Below are positions 42,173 to 50,015 of a DNA stretch of 64,000 bases, piece by piece. Made by a program: the position numbers and the translations under genes. Position 1 is the first letter of the stretch. Every line of letters starts with the position of its first letter. The notes under the pieces are model-generated. The model had not been told where the DNA came from, ran no database searches, and worked only from the letters and a program-made list of their open reading frames with translations. This stretch comes from Kaistia geumhonensis (lineage in GTDB: Bacteria; Pseudomonadota; Alphaproteobacteria; Rhizobiales; Kaistiaceae): positions 1,922,001-1,986,000 of the forward strand of contig NZ_JAUSWJ010000001.1 in the NCBI RefSeq assembly GCF_030815145.1, given 5' to 3'.

Positions 42173-43972
42173 ATGTCTGAAAACAATTCCTCCAACGGCA
42201 TTTCTCGTCGGGATCTGCTCGGCAAGGCCCCGGCAACGCTGGTCGGCGCAACCATGCTCGGCTCCGCGACGCCCGCGCCGGCCAAGGCCGACACGGTTCA
42301 GGCGCAGCCGATCAAGGCGCCGGTCTCGCCGCCCGGCGGCTACAACATTCTCTTCATCCTGGTGGACCAGGAGCACTTCTTCCCGAAATGGCCGTTCCCG
42401 GTTCCGGCGCGTGAGTGGCTCAAGGAACGCGGCATCACCTTCACCAACCACCAGTCGGCGTCCTGCGTCTGCTCGCCGGCCCGCTCCGTCATCTATACCG
42501 GCCAGCACATCCAGCATTCCGGCATCTTCGACAACCTCAACTACCTCTGGCAGCCGGACATGGAGACGTCGGTCACGACGATCGGCAGCCGCATGAGCGA
42601 GCTCGGCTACCACTCGACCTATCAGGGCAAGTGGCACATGAGCGCCAATCTCGACCAGACGACGAACCCGATCGACGCGCCGATGTCGGATTATCGCGAC
42701 ATCATCAAGAGTTACGGCTTCGACGATTTCTTCGGCGTCGGCGACCTGATCGATAGCGGCCTTGGCGGCTATACGTTCGACGGTTTCACGGCCGACCGCG
42801 TCAGGAGCTGGATGCGGCGCGAGGGTCAGGCGCTGCAGGCCAAGGGGCAGCCCTGGTTCCTCGCCGTCAATTTCGTCAATCCCCACGACGTCATGTATAT
42901 CAACTCGGATCTTCCGGGGCATGTCGTCCAGGGGAAGAACGCGGCGATCAAGATCTTCCCGACGCCCGAAGACCAGCTCTACCAGGAGCGCTGGGATGAT
43001 CTTCCGCTGCCTTTCAGCCGCAGCCAGCCGCTCGATGCGCCGGGCCGGCCGAAGGCGCATGCCATCTACCAGGAAATCCAGGACATGATGGTGGGCGCGT
43101 GGCCCGACGAAGATCGCCGCTGGCACGTGCTGCGCAACTACTATTACAACTGCATCCGCGACTGCGACCGCCAGATCATGCATGTCCTCAAGACGCTCGA
43201 GGACAACAACATGGACAAGAACACCATCATCGTGTTCAACGCGGATCATGGCGAACTCGGCGGCCATCACCAGATGCGCGGCAAGGGCAACTGCACCTAC
43301 AAGGAGCAGAACCATGTGCCGCTGATCATCTATCATCCGGCCTATCCGGGCGGCGTGAGCTGCGAGGCGATCACCTCGCAGCTCGATCTTGCGCCGACGC
43401 TGATCGCGCTGACCGGCGCGGATCCGTCGCTGCAGGCCAAGGCCGCCGACGGTCTCAAGGGACACGACTTTTCCGGCCTGCTGACGTCGCCGACGACCGC
43501 CAAGGTCGATGCGATCAGGCCGGCCTCGCTGTTCAACTACAACATGCTCTCCTACCAGGACGTCACCTGGGCCGAGCATTTCGTCAAGATGACCTTCTCC
43601 GGCAGCGTCAGCAATGACGAGAAGATCCAGACTTATCTGAAGAACGATCCGGACTTCTCGGAGCGCGTGGGGATCCGGAGCATCTTCGACGGGCGCTATC
43701 GCTTCTCCCGCTATTTCGGGCAGACCGACTTCAACACGCCGACGACCCTCGAGGACCTGATCGCCAAGAACGATCTGGAGCTCTACGACCTTCAGGAAGA
43801 TCCAGAGGAGATGAACAATCTCGCCATGGATACCAAGACGAATGGCGATCTGCTGGTGTCGCTGAACAAGGTCATGAACGATCTCATCGCTGCGGAAGTC
43901 GGCGTGGATGACGGGTCCTTCCTCCCGATCAAGGATGGCAAGTGGTACTTCCCGACCAAGAGTGAGCGTTAG
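42173..43972 (+). CDS. Tat-exported sulfatase (Cys-type formylglycine enzyme)
   Basis: Alkaline-phosphatase-superfamily sulfatase or phosphonate monoesterase, 599 residues. The twin-arginine signal ISRRDLLGK is at 10-18 with cleavage near APAKAD. The metal-site start reads ILFILVDQEHFF. The sulfatase signature CSPAR at 100-104 means Cys100 must become formylglycine. Later motifs are YQGKWHMS, NADHGELGGHHQMRGKG and the C-terminal LYDLQEDPEEMNNLAMD. No formylglycine-generating enzyme is in the window, so maturation relies on a gene elsewhere. CGAGAGTTAG precedes the ATG. The barrel gene follows after 8 bases, so they are co-transcribed. Confidence 0.93.
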   Translation: MSENNSSNGISRRDLLGKAPATLVGATMLGSATPAPAKADTVQAQPIKAPVSPPGGYNILFILVDQEHFFPKWPFPVPAREWLKERGITFTNHQSASCVCSPARSVIYTGQHIQHSGIFDNLNYLWQPDMETSVTTIGSRMSELGYHSTYQGKWHMSANLDQTTNPIDAPMSDYRDIIKSYGFDDFFGVGDLIDSGLGGYTFDGFTADRVRSWMRREGQALQAKGQPWFLAVNFVNPHDVMYINSDLPGHVVQGKNAAIKIFPTPEDQLYQERWDDLPLPFSRSQPLDAPGRPKAHAIYQEIQDMMVGAWPDEDRRWHVLRNYYYNCIRDCDRQIMHVLKTLEDNNMDKNTIIVFNADHGELGGHHQMRGKGNCTYKEQNHVPLIIYHPAYPGGVSCEAITSQLDLAPTLIALTGADPSLQAKAADGLKGHDFSGLLTSPTTAKVDAIRPASLFNYNMLSYQDVTWAEHFVKMTFSGSVSNDEKIQTYLKNDPDFSERVGIRSIFDGRYRFSRYFGQTDFNTPTTLEDLIAKNDLELYDLQEDPEEMNNLAMDTKTNGDLLVSLNKVMNDLIAAEVGVDDGSFLPIKDGKWYFPTKSER

Positions 43973-43980
43973 GCGCTGCG

Positions 43981-44964
43981 ATGCGTGATCGCGCGATGGT
44001 GACGCAGCGCCCGCGGCTTCGGCCGCGGACGCTCCTGGCCATTCTCGCCGCGGTGTCGTCGGGTTGCGCCGTCGAGCACGCGGCCGCGCAATCGGCCCCG
44101 TGCGGGACCTGTACGTCCCGGAGCACGACGGCCGAGGCACCGGCGACGCAGCCGATGACGAACTTCTTCGGCAATCCGCGTCATCTGCAGGCGACGAGCG
44201 ACCAGGTCGATCTCAGCCGTCAGGGCGGGCCGCTTCCGGTGACGATCTCCGGCAATGTGCAGGCGTGGACGAGCGGTCCCGCACAGCCCGATCTCTACAC
44301 CGAGATCGCGCAGCTCTCTTTCAAGCTGACGGATGACTGGTCCCTGCTCGGACAGCAGCTCTACCAGCGGCAATCGTCCATCGAACTGTGGAATTTCGTC
44401 GGAGGCTTCGGCTACCACCCGAACGATGAGTTCAGCCTGAACATGATGGCCGGCTTCGGCCTCGGCACGCTCTACACCTATCAGTGGGCGGCTTACGTCT
44501 CGCCGCAATATACGCTTCCGCTGGTCATCGCCGACCAGAAGCGGATCGCGCTCGGCGCCAATTTCACCATGGAGCAGTACGAGTTCGGCACGTTCCGGCA
44601 GGTTCAGCCCCGGGTCAGCGTAAACGTGGCGCCGTGGCTGCCGCAGCTTCAGGTCGGCTATTCGCTGGGCGAGTTCAGCAATTCGACCGACCAGACGCAG
44701 ACCCAGTATTACCAGCCGCAACCCGTCAACGGCCTTACGATGACGGCTGTCCTGCATCCGGCCGAGCCGCTGTATGCGGTTCTTTCCTATCTGCCCGAGA
44801 ACCGCAACTACATCGCAGGCAACTATGTCGTGCAGAATACCGTGAGCGGCACGCTCCACCTGAACATCACGCAGTCGGTTCGGACGTCGATCTTCTATCA
44901 GGACAACTGGTATGACGGCGGCGCCGACCAGGCGGTCGGCGGCAGTCTCAGCGTGGCCTTCTAG
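43981..44964 (+). CDS. Predicted outer-membrane beta-barrel protein
   Basis: Protein of 327 residues with an N-terminal hydrophobic export segment (LLAILAAVSSGCAVEHAAA) and then many alternating amphipathic strands rich in Tyr, Gln and Phe (LYTEIAQLSFKLTDDWSLL, YTLPLVIADQKRIALGANFT, VRTSIFYQDNWYDGG). It ends GGSLSVAF; a terminal Phe preceded by alternate hydrophobics is the usual signal for barrel insertion. I do not recognise a named family, though it recalls YaiO-like barrels. The SGC at the end of the hydrophobic stretch could be a lipobox instead of a peptidase I site. It lies 8 bases after the sulfatase, so it may admit the sulfatase substrate. Confidence 0.72.
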   Translation: MRDRAMVTQRPRLRPRTLLAILAAVSSGCAVEHAAAQSAPCGTCTSRSTTAEAPATQPMTNFFGNPRHLQATSDQVDLSRQGGPLPVTISGNVQAWTSGPAQPDLYTEIAQLSFKLTDDWSLLGQQLYQRQSSIELWNFVGGFGYHPNDEFSLNMMAGFGLGTLYTYQWAAYVSPQYTLPLVIADQKRIALGANFTMEQYEFGTFRQVQPRVSVNVAPWLPQLQVGYSLGEFSNSTDQTQTQYYQPQPVNGLTMTAVLHPAEPLYAVLSYLPENRNYIAGNYVVQNTVSGTLHLNITQSVRTSIFYQDNWYDGGADQAVGGSLSVAF

Positions 44965-44978
44965 GCCGGCACGCGGTG

Positions 44979-45000
44979 GCCTCGAGCCGCGAGGCGGTTT
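44979..45000 (+). terminator. Hairpin after the barrel gene
   Basis: GCCTCG (44979-44984) and CGAGGC (44990-44995) form a 6-base stem around AGCCG, followed by GG and TTT at 44998-45000, 15 bases past the stop. The stem is short. Confidence 0.42.
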
Positions 45001-45166
45001 GCACTGTCATTTGGTCTCCGGCCGCGTCAGCGCCGAGCAAAGGGAGGAATTTCGGCGACTGCGCATCGCGAAGAGCGACGCGGCCTTGCCGATCGAAGGA
45101 CCGGACCCTCGCCGCACCATTCCCCGAGGCGGCCGGGTGGCGGTGTGAATTATCATCGGGAACGGG

Positions 45167-45355
45167 ATGGTTTTAATGCGCGTAATGCTTCTTTCGCTCG
45201 CGGTCATATCGAGCGTATCGGCGATCTGCGGCCTGTCGGGCTGCGCCAGCAGCGGCAACAATGCGGCCGCTGTTCAGATGATGGATGTCCCCGTGAACGC
45301 CTGCGGCAGCGACGGTCGGAGCAACATCAACGACTGCGGCGGCGGCCGTCGGTGA
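45167..45355 (+). CDS. Small predicted lipoprotein
   Basis: Peptide of 62 residues. A hydrophobic N-terminus (MLLSLAVISSVSAICGLSGC) ends in a good lipobox, LSGC; the mature chain would be about 37 residues with further Cys (NACGSDG, NDCGGGRR). Function is unknown. An ATG at 45176 is an alternative start. Two strong hairpins follow it. Its AT-rich codons near the start and lack of a family resemble an accessory gene. Confidence 0.6.
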   Translation: MVLMRVMLLSLAVISSVSAICGLSGCASSGNNAAAVQMMDVPVNACGSDGRSNINDCGGGRR

Positions 45356-45361
45356 CCTCCC

Positions 45362-45394
45362 GACCATCCGGTCGAGCAATCTGTCCGGATGGTC
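45362..45394. terminator. Strong hairpin after the lipoprotein gene
   Basis: GACCATCCGG (45362-45371) pairs perfectly with CCGGATGGTC (45385-45394), a 10-base stem with a 13-base loop, just after the stop. No T run follows. Confidence 0.6.
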
Positions 45395-45440
45395 AATGCA
45401 CGGTCTGAGGCGGCGGAGACGTCCGCCGTGATGTCATGCT

Positions 45441-45471
45441 CTGCCCGGCGAGCCTTCAGCGCGCCGGGCAG
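45441..45471. terminator. Hairpin between convergent genes
   Basis: CTGCCCGGCG (45441-45450) pairs with CGCCGGGCAG (45462-45471), ten base pairs around an 11-base loop, 21 bases past the stop of the minus-strand esterase. With the stem at 45362 it separates the two convergent genes. Confidence 0.6.
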
Positions 45472-45491
45472 GCTCGGCTCAGAGCGAGCTG

Positions 45492-46460
45492 TCAGCGAAG
45501 TCGGTCCATCAGCCAGGGCATCGCGCGATCGAACACGGCGTCCACCTCGGGAAGGCCGAGATCGCTGCCGATGAAGCCGTGATTGACGCCCGTGACCTGA
45601 ACGAACTCGACCTCGACACCCGCCTCGGCGAGCTTTCGCGCGAGCGCGACGCCCTCGTCCCTGAGCACGTCATATTCGGCGACGGCGATGAAGGCAGGCG
45701 GCAGCGATGCGAGATCGGCACGGATGGGCGAGGCCGTGGGCTCGGCGCGCAAGGCCGGATCGGGGCAGTACTGCGCCGCGAACCAGGCGACGTCGCGGGT
45801 GGTGAGGCCGGTCGAGCCATCGCCATGGCGCTCATAGCTCGGCCACAGCCCGATATCGACGAGATCGGCCATCGGATAGATCGGAAACAGGGCACGGATC
45901 GCCGGACCGCCGCGGTCGCGGGCCATCAGCGCGGTGGCGAGCGTCAGCATGCCGCCGGCGCTGTCGCCCGAGACCGCGATGCGGGCCGGGTCGCCGCCAA
46001 GCTCGGCGCCGAACCGCGCCGCATGGACGAGGCCCGCATAGGCGTCCTCCGTGGCGGCGGGATAGGGATGCTCGGGCGCGAGACGGTAATCGACGGACAT
46101 CACGAGGATATCGGCGCGCTCCGCCTGGCGGCGGCAGACGAGATCGTGCGAATCGAGATTGCCGAGCACCATGCCGCCGCCGTGGAAATAAACGAGGATC
46201 GGCAGAGGACCCTCGGCGCCGGCGCGGCGATAGAGGCGGACCGGAATCGGACCGGCGGGACCCGGGATGGTGCGATCTTCGGTGACGATGCCGTCGCCGC
46301 TCCGGAGCGGCAATCGTGCTTCGACGAACTGGCGGCGGGAGAGCGCCACGTCGCGCTCGTCGAGTTGCGGCCCCTCCGCCCTGAGGCGCGCGGCCTCGAC
46401 GAGCGGCGCGGCAAGCGGCCGCGACAGGGCTCCCGAAGGAATGACGTCGTCTTCTCGCAT
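45492..46460 (-). CDS. Alpha/beta hydrolase, hormone-sensitive-lipase family esterase
   Basis: Carboxylesterase of 322 residues. The oxyanion motif HGGG is at 93-96, the nucleophile S167 in GDSAGG, D264 in AEYDVLRDEG and H294 in GVNHGF, giving a complete triad. No signal peptide, so cytoplasmic. YRLAPEHPYPAATEDAY is family-typical. It likely hydrolyses short acyl esters. ATG at 46460 with GAGAGACGAA ahead. It is divergent from the acyltransferase gene at 46639 and convergent with the lipoprotein gene. Confidence 0.92.
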   Translation of the reverse strand: MREDDVIPSGALSRPLAAPLVEAARLRAEGPQLDERDVALSRRQFVEARLPLRSGDGIVTEDRTIPGPAGPIPVRLYRRAGAEGPLPILVYFHGGGMVLGNLDSHDLVCRRQAERADILVMSVDYRLAPEHPYPAATEDAYAGLVHAARFGAELGGDPARIAVSGDSAGGMLTLATALMARDRGGPAIRALFPIYPMADLVDIGLWPSYERHGDGSTGLTTRDVAWFAAQYCPDPALRAEPTASPIRADLASLPPAFIAVAEYDVLRDEGVALARKLAEAGVEVEFVQVTGVNHGFIGSDLGLPEVDAVFDRAMPWLMDRLR

Positions 46461-46638
46461 TTCGTCTCTCGCGCTTCCGGCCGGCCGATCGGCCGGCCGC
46501 GCCGTACATAGCAGGCGGAGCGGGCGGATGGCGATATCGGCGGCATGACCAGCCGGTGGCCCGGCTGCCGCAGGCTTGCGAGCGCGCGGCCGCTGACGCA
46601 TAAGGCGGCGTCCTTCTCCCCAGTGCGGGGTCTACCGC

Positions 46639-48771
46639 ATGCGCCTCGGCGCCGATGCCCACCCTGGCGAAAGCCGATCACCCGGCAGGCCCGTCACCGC
46701 GGCCGAGAGCGGCTACAAGCCCCATGTCGACGGCCTTCGCGCCATCTCGATCGTGGCCGTGGTTGCCTATCACGCCGGCGTGCCGGGCGTCGGCGGCGGT
46801 TTCGTCGGCGTCGACATCTTCTTCGTCATCTCCGGCTTCCTGATCATCAACCAGATCGTGGCCGGCCTCGAGGCCGGGCGCTTCGGCATCTTCGATTTCT
46901 ATGCCCGGCGCGCGCTGCGCATCCTGCCGGCCTATTTCGTGATGCTGGCCGTCACGGTCGCGATCGCCGCGATCCTCCTGCGCTCGCCAGCGGACCTACG
47001 CGGCCTCGCCCGATCGGCCGTGTTCGCGCCGACCTTTCTCAGCAATGTCTATTTCTGGCTGAGCAGCGGCTATTTCGACACGAGCGCCGATCTGAAGCCG
47101 CTTCTGCACACCTGGTCGCTGGCGGTCGAGGAACAGTTCTACCTCGTCGTCCCGCTGCTGATGGCCGGGCTGTTCGCCCTCGCCCGCCGGCGCTCGTGGC
47201 GCCCTCGCCGCCTGCTCGGGCTCGCCGCCACGATCATCGCGATCGCCAGCCTGATCGGCTGCATCCTCTTCACGCCGCCCGATGTCGACCTGCGCGTCGC
47301 CGAGCGTAACCCGGCCTTCTTCCTGGCCTGGTGGCGCGTCTGGGAATTCGTCGCCGGCGGCGTCATCGCCGCTGCCGCCGCGACGCCCTGGCTGCGCAGC
47401 TCGCGCCTCATGGCTGGCCTTGCCGGGCTCGCCGGCCTCGCCATGATCGCTCTGGCCGTCGGCTTCGTCGGCCTCGGCTGGCTGGGCGTCGGGACCGGCA
47501 CCGAGGATCGCGTGCTCGGCTATCCCGGCTATGCGGCGCTGCTGCCGGTTCTCGGCGCCATGCTGGTCATCCTGTCCGGCCTCGTCGATCCTCGGTCGCC
47601 GTCGAGCCGGCTGCTGTCGCTGGCACCGGTCGTCTTCGTCGGCCAGATCTCCTATGCGCTCTATCTCTGGCACTGGCCGCTGCTCGTCTTCGGCCGCCTG
47701 CTGCCGACCGATGCGCCGCCCGCCCTGGTGAGCGCCGTAGCGGTCGCCCTCGCAGTGCTGCTGGCCGTGGCGACGCGCATCCTCATCGAGCTGCCGATCC
47801 TCGCCTGGCGCCGCCGCTCCACGCTCGCACCGGGAAGCCGCCTCGCCTTGCGCATCACGCTTGGCGGCGTCGCCGCCTCCGTATTCATGGCGCTCGCGGG
47901 CACCGGGATCGCCGAGCTCGGCTATCACCGCGCGCGTACCGACCCGACGACGGCCCGCATCGACGCGGCCGATGTCGCCGGCCGCAGCGGCTGCCTTTCG
48001 ACATCGCTCGACGCGCAGTTGGCCTGTCTCGCCGAGCCGGGGTCGCTCGGAGTTCTCTTCGGCGATTCGCATGCGCTGGCGATGCAGCCCCGCCTCGGCT
48101 TCGAGGCCGAGCGGAACGGGACGCGGCTGCTGCAGATCACCGGCCCCGGCTGCAATCTTCAGAACCTGATGCTCGATCCCGCTGCCAGCCGCGACGATGC
48201 TGCCTGCGGGCCGATGGCCGAACGGCTCGACCGCTTCCTGCCGCAGCTCGGGACCGAGGCGGGCTTCGCGATCTTCGACGGCTATTGGGAAGCCGTTCCG
48301 AGCTTCTATCACGGGCCGGACACGGCCTGGGCCGAGGAGCGCTTCGGCTCCGCCCTCCGCGCCATGCTCCAGCGCTTCACGGCCGATGGCACGCGGCGGA
48401 TGCTCGTGCTCGGACCGCTGCCGAAGTTCGAGCGCACCGACCCGCTGAACTGCATCGATCTCAGCGAGGCGCTCGGCTTCTCGACCGACCGCTGCGGCGT
48501 TCCCCGCGCGGAGGAAGACGCGCGGCGCGCCAAGACGGTGGCGATCATGCGCGGCATCGTCGGCGAATTCGCCAACGCCCGGTTCGTCGACCCGATCGAC
48601 GTCTTCTGCGATGCGCGCCTCTGCATGCCGCAGAAGAACGGGGCGATCGCGTTCTTCGACGACCACCATGTCAACGCGATCGGCGCCAAGGCGGTCTATG
48701 ACGCCTTTCCGGCCGACTTCGCCTGGGCGTTCGGAACCGCGGCGGCGACGGCGAGCCAGCCGGCGCCGTAG
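46639..48771 (+). CDS. OafA/YrhL-type acyltransferase with C-terminal SGNH domain
   Basis: Inner-membrane enzyme of 710 residues. An acyltransferase-3 membrane domain covers about 25-430, beginning KPHVDGLRAISIVAVVAYHA with the catalytic His and GGFVGVDIFFVISGFLI, and later LHTWSLAVEEQFYLVVPLL. A periplasmic SGNH domain covers about 450-700 with LFGDSHALAM (nucleophile Ser) and FDDHHVNAIGA (Asp/His pair). Proteins of this layout O-acetylate lipopolysaccharide, exopolysaccharide or peptidoglycan sugars. No polysaccharide genes lie beside it. The start at 46639 is the first ATG; an initiation nearer the KPHVDGLR stretch is possible. Confidence 0.92.
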   Translation: MRLGADAHPGESRSPGRPVTAAESGYKPHVDGLRAISIVAVVAYHAGVPGVGGGFVGVDIFFVISGFLIINQIVAGLEAGRFGIFDFYARRALRILPAYFVMLAVTVAIAAILLRSPADLRGLARSAVFAPTFLSNVYFWLSSGYFDTSADLKPLLHTWSLAVEEQFYLVVPLLMAGLFALARRRSWRPRRLLGLAATIIAIASLIGCILFTPPDVDLRVAERNPAFFLAWWRVWEFVAGGVIAAAAATPWLRSSRLMAGLAGLAGLAMIALAVGFVGLGWLGVGTGTEDRVLGYPGYAALLPVLGAMLVILSGLVDPRSPSSRLLSLAPVVFVGQISYALYLWHWPLLVFGRLLPTDAPPALVSAVAVALAVLLAVATRILIELPILAWRRRSTLAPGSRLALRITLGGVAASVFMALAGTGIAELGYHRARTDPTTARIDAADVAGRSGCLSTSLDAQLACLAEPGSLGVLFGDSHALAMQPRLGFEAERNGTRLLQITGPGCNLQNLMLDPAASRDDAACGPMAERLDRFLPQLGTEAGFAIFDGYWEAVPSFYHGPDTAWAEERFGSALRAMLQRFTADGTRRMLVLGPLPKFERTDPLNCIDLSEALGFSTDRCGVPRAEEDARRAKTVAIMRGIVGEFANARFVDPIDVFCDARLCMPQKNGAIAFFDDHHVNAIGAKAVYDAFPADFAWAFGTAAATASQPAP

Positions 48772-48782
48772 CGCGCGGCCGC

Positions 48783-49874
48783 TCAGGCGACCGGCGGCAG
48801 CGGCGCGATCGACAGTTCCCCGGCCAAGGTGTCGAAGGCCTCCTTCAGCGCCGGCGCGACCGGAATTCCGTTCGCGCTCCGCTCGGCCTCGACCTTCCAC
48901 TCACGATCGCCGGGCGCCATGACGCTCTTGCCGTCCCGCGCCGGAGAGGCGCGAAGATTGGCGAGATAGGCGGCCATGCCGGCGTCGTAGAGCGCGCGCG
49001 GAACGAAGCGCTCCGGATCGATGACGATGAAGAAATGGCCGAGGCGACGCGGGGTGGTCCAGTCCGGGCCGACCATGCCGAGCAGGTCGGCGCAATGCGG
49101 CATGCCGGTCATGACGGCGGACAGGATCTCCATCACCGAGGCGAGGCCGGCGCCCTTGTGTCCGAAGGCGAGGCCGCCGAGCGGCAGCAGCGCCGCCGAT
49201 TCGAGCGGCTCGACGGTCGGCTTGCCGGTCGCGTCCACCGCGACATCGGCCGGAAGCTTCAGCCCCTTCGCAGCCATGTCCTGAACGCGGTTCCAGGGAA
49301 CCATGCTGGTGGCCATGTCGAAGAGATAGGGGCGGTTGCCCGTCACCGGGGCGGCGAAGGACAGCGGATTGGTGCCGTGGAACGGCGCGACTCCGTCATG
49401 CGGCAGCACGAAGCTGTCCGAATTGCAGAAGGCGAACGACACCAGGCCGGCCGCCGCCGCGCGCATCGGATAGCAGCCGGCGGCGCCGAAATGCGAGGAG
49501 TTGACGACCGCCGCCGCCGCGATGCCGGTCTCGCGCGCAAGGCGCATGGCCTCGTCGATGGCGAAGAAGCTCGCGTGATGGCCAAAGCCGTTGTCGCCGT
49601 CGACGATGACGGTCGAGGGACCGGTGAGCTTGGCGCCGAGTGCCGGGGAAGGGTTGATGCGGCCGGTGCGCACGACCTTGGCGTAGTGGACGAGCAGCCG
49701 GCATCCATGACTGTCGACGCCGCGGAGCGACGCCTGCGTCAGCGCATCGGCGACCGAGGCGGCCTGAGTCGCCTCGCTGCCGGCAGCGCTGAGCGCCGTC
49801 TCGATGAAGCCGCGAACGGCCGCGCCGCTCGCCCTGAATTCCGCCGCCGGAGCCGCGCCCGATGCTGCCGTCAT
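48783..49874 (-). CDS. Ldh2/MDH2-family NAD(P)-dependent oxidoreductase
   Basis: Malate/L-lactate dehydrogenase-like enzyme of 363 residues. Motifs: the catalytic RGVDSHG region with LLVHYAKVVRTGRINPSP, VVNSSHFGAAGCYP, PFHGTNPLSFAAP, and the cofactor-related FGHKGAGLASVMEILSAVMTG. The family reduces 2-oxoacids such as sulfopyruvate, ureidoglycolate-derived or 2,3-diketogulonate, or imines; substrate unknown. It diverges from the AceE-like gene at 50016. Both handle 2-oxoacid chemistry and may be linked. The stop lies 11 bases from that of the acyltransferase. Confidence 0.9.
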   Translation of the reverse strand: MTAASGAAPAAEFRASGAAVRGFIETALSAAGSEATQAASVADALTQASLRGVDSHGCRLLVHYAKVVRTGRINPSPALGAKLTGPSTVIVDGDNGFGHHASFFAIDEAMRLARETGIAAAAVVNSSHFGAAGCYPMRAAAAGLVSFAFCNSDSFVLPHDGVAPFHGTNPLSFAAPVTGNRPYLFDMATSMVPWNRVQDMAAKGLKLPADVAVDATGKPTVEPLESAALLPLGGLAFGHKGAGLASVMEILSAVMTGMPHCADLLGMVGPDWTTPRRLGHFFIVIDPERFVPRALYDAGMAAYLANLRASPARDGKSVMAPGDREWKVEAERSANGIPVAPALKEAFDTLAGELSIAPLPPVA

Positions 49875-50015
49875 GTTTCTCGTCCTCGCCGGCCGCCGCG
49901 CCGGGGCCTTACCGGGCAAGCCGAGTATCACGGACCGGCGCCTCGCGTCATCTTCGTTCGACGTCGGCGCAAAGCGGCGATAATCTCTCGTTCGCGACGA
50001 GCAAGGGAGGTTGCC

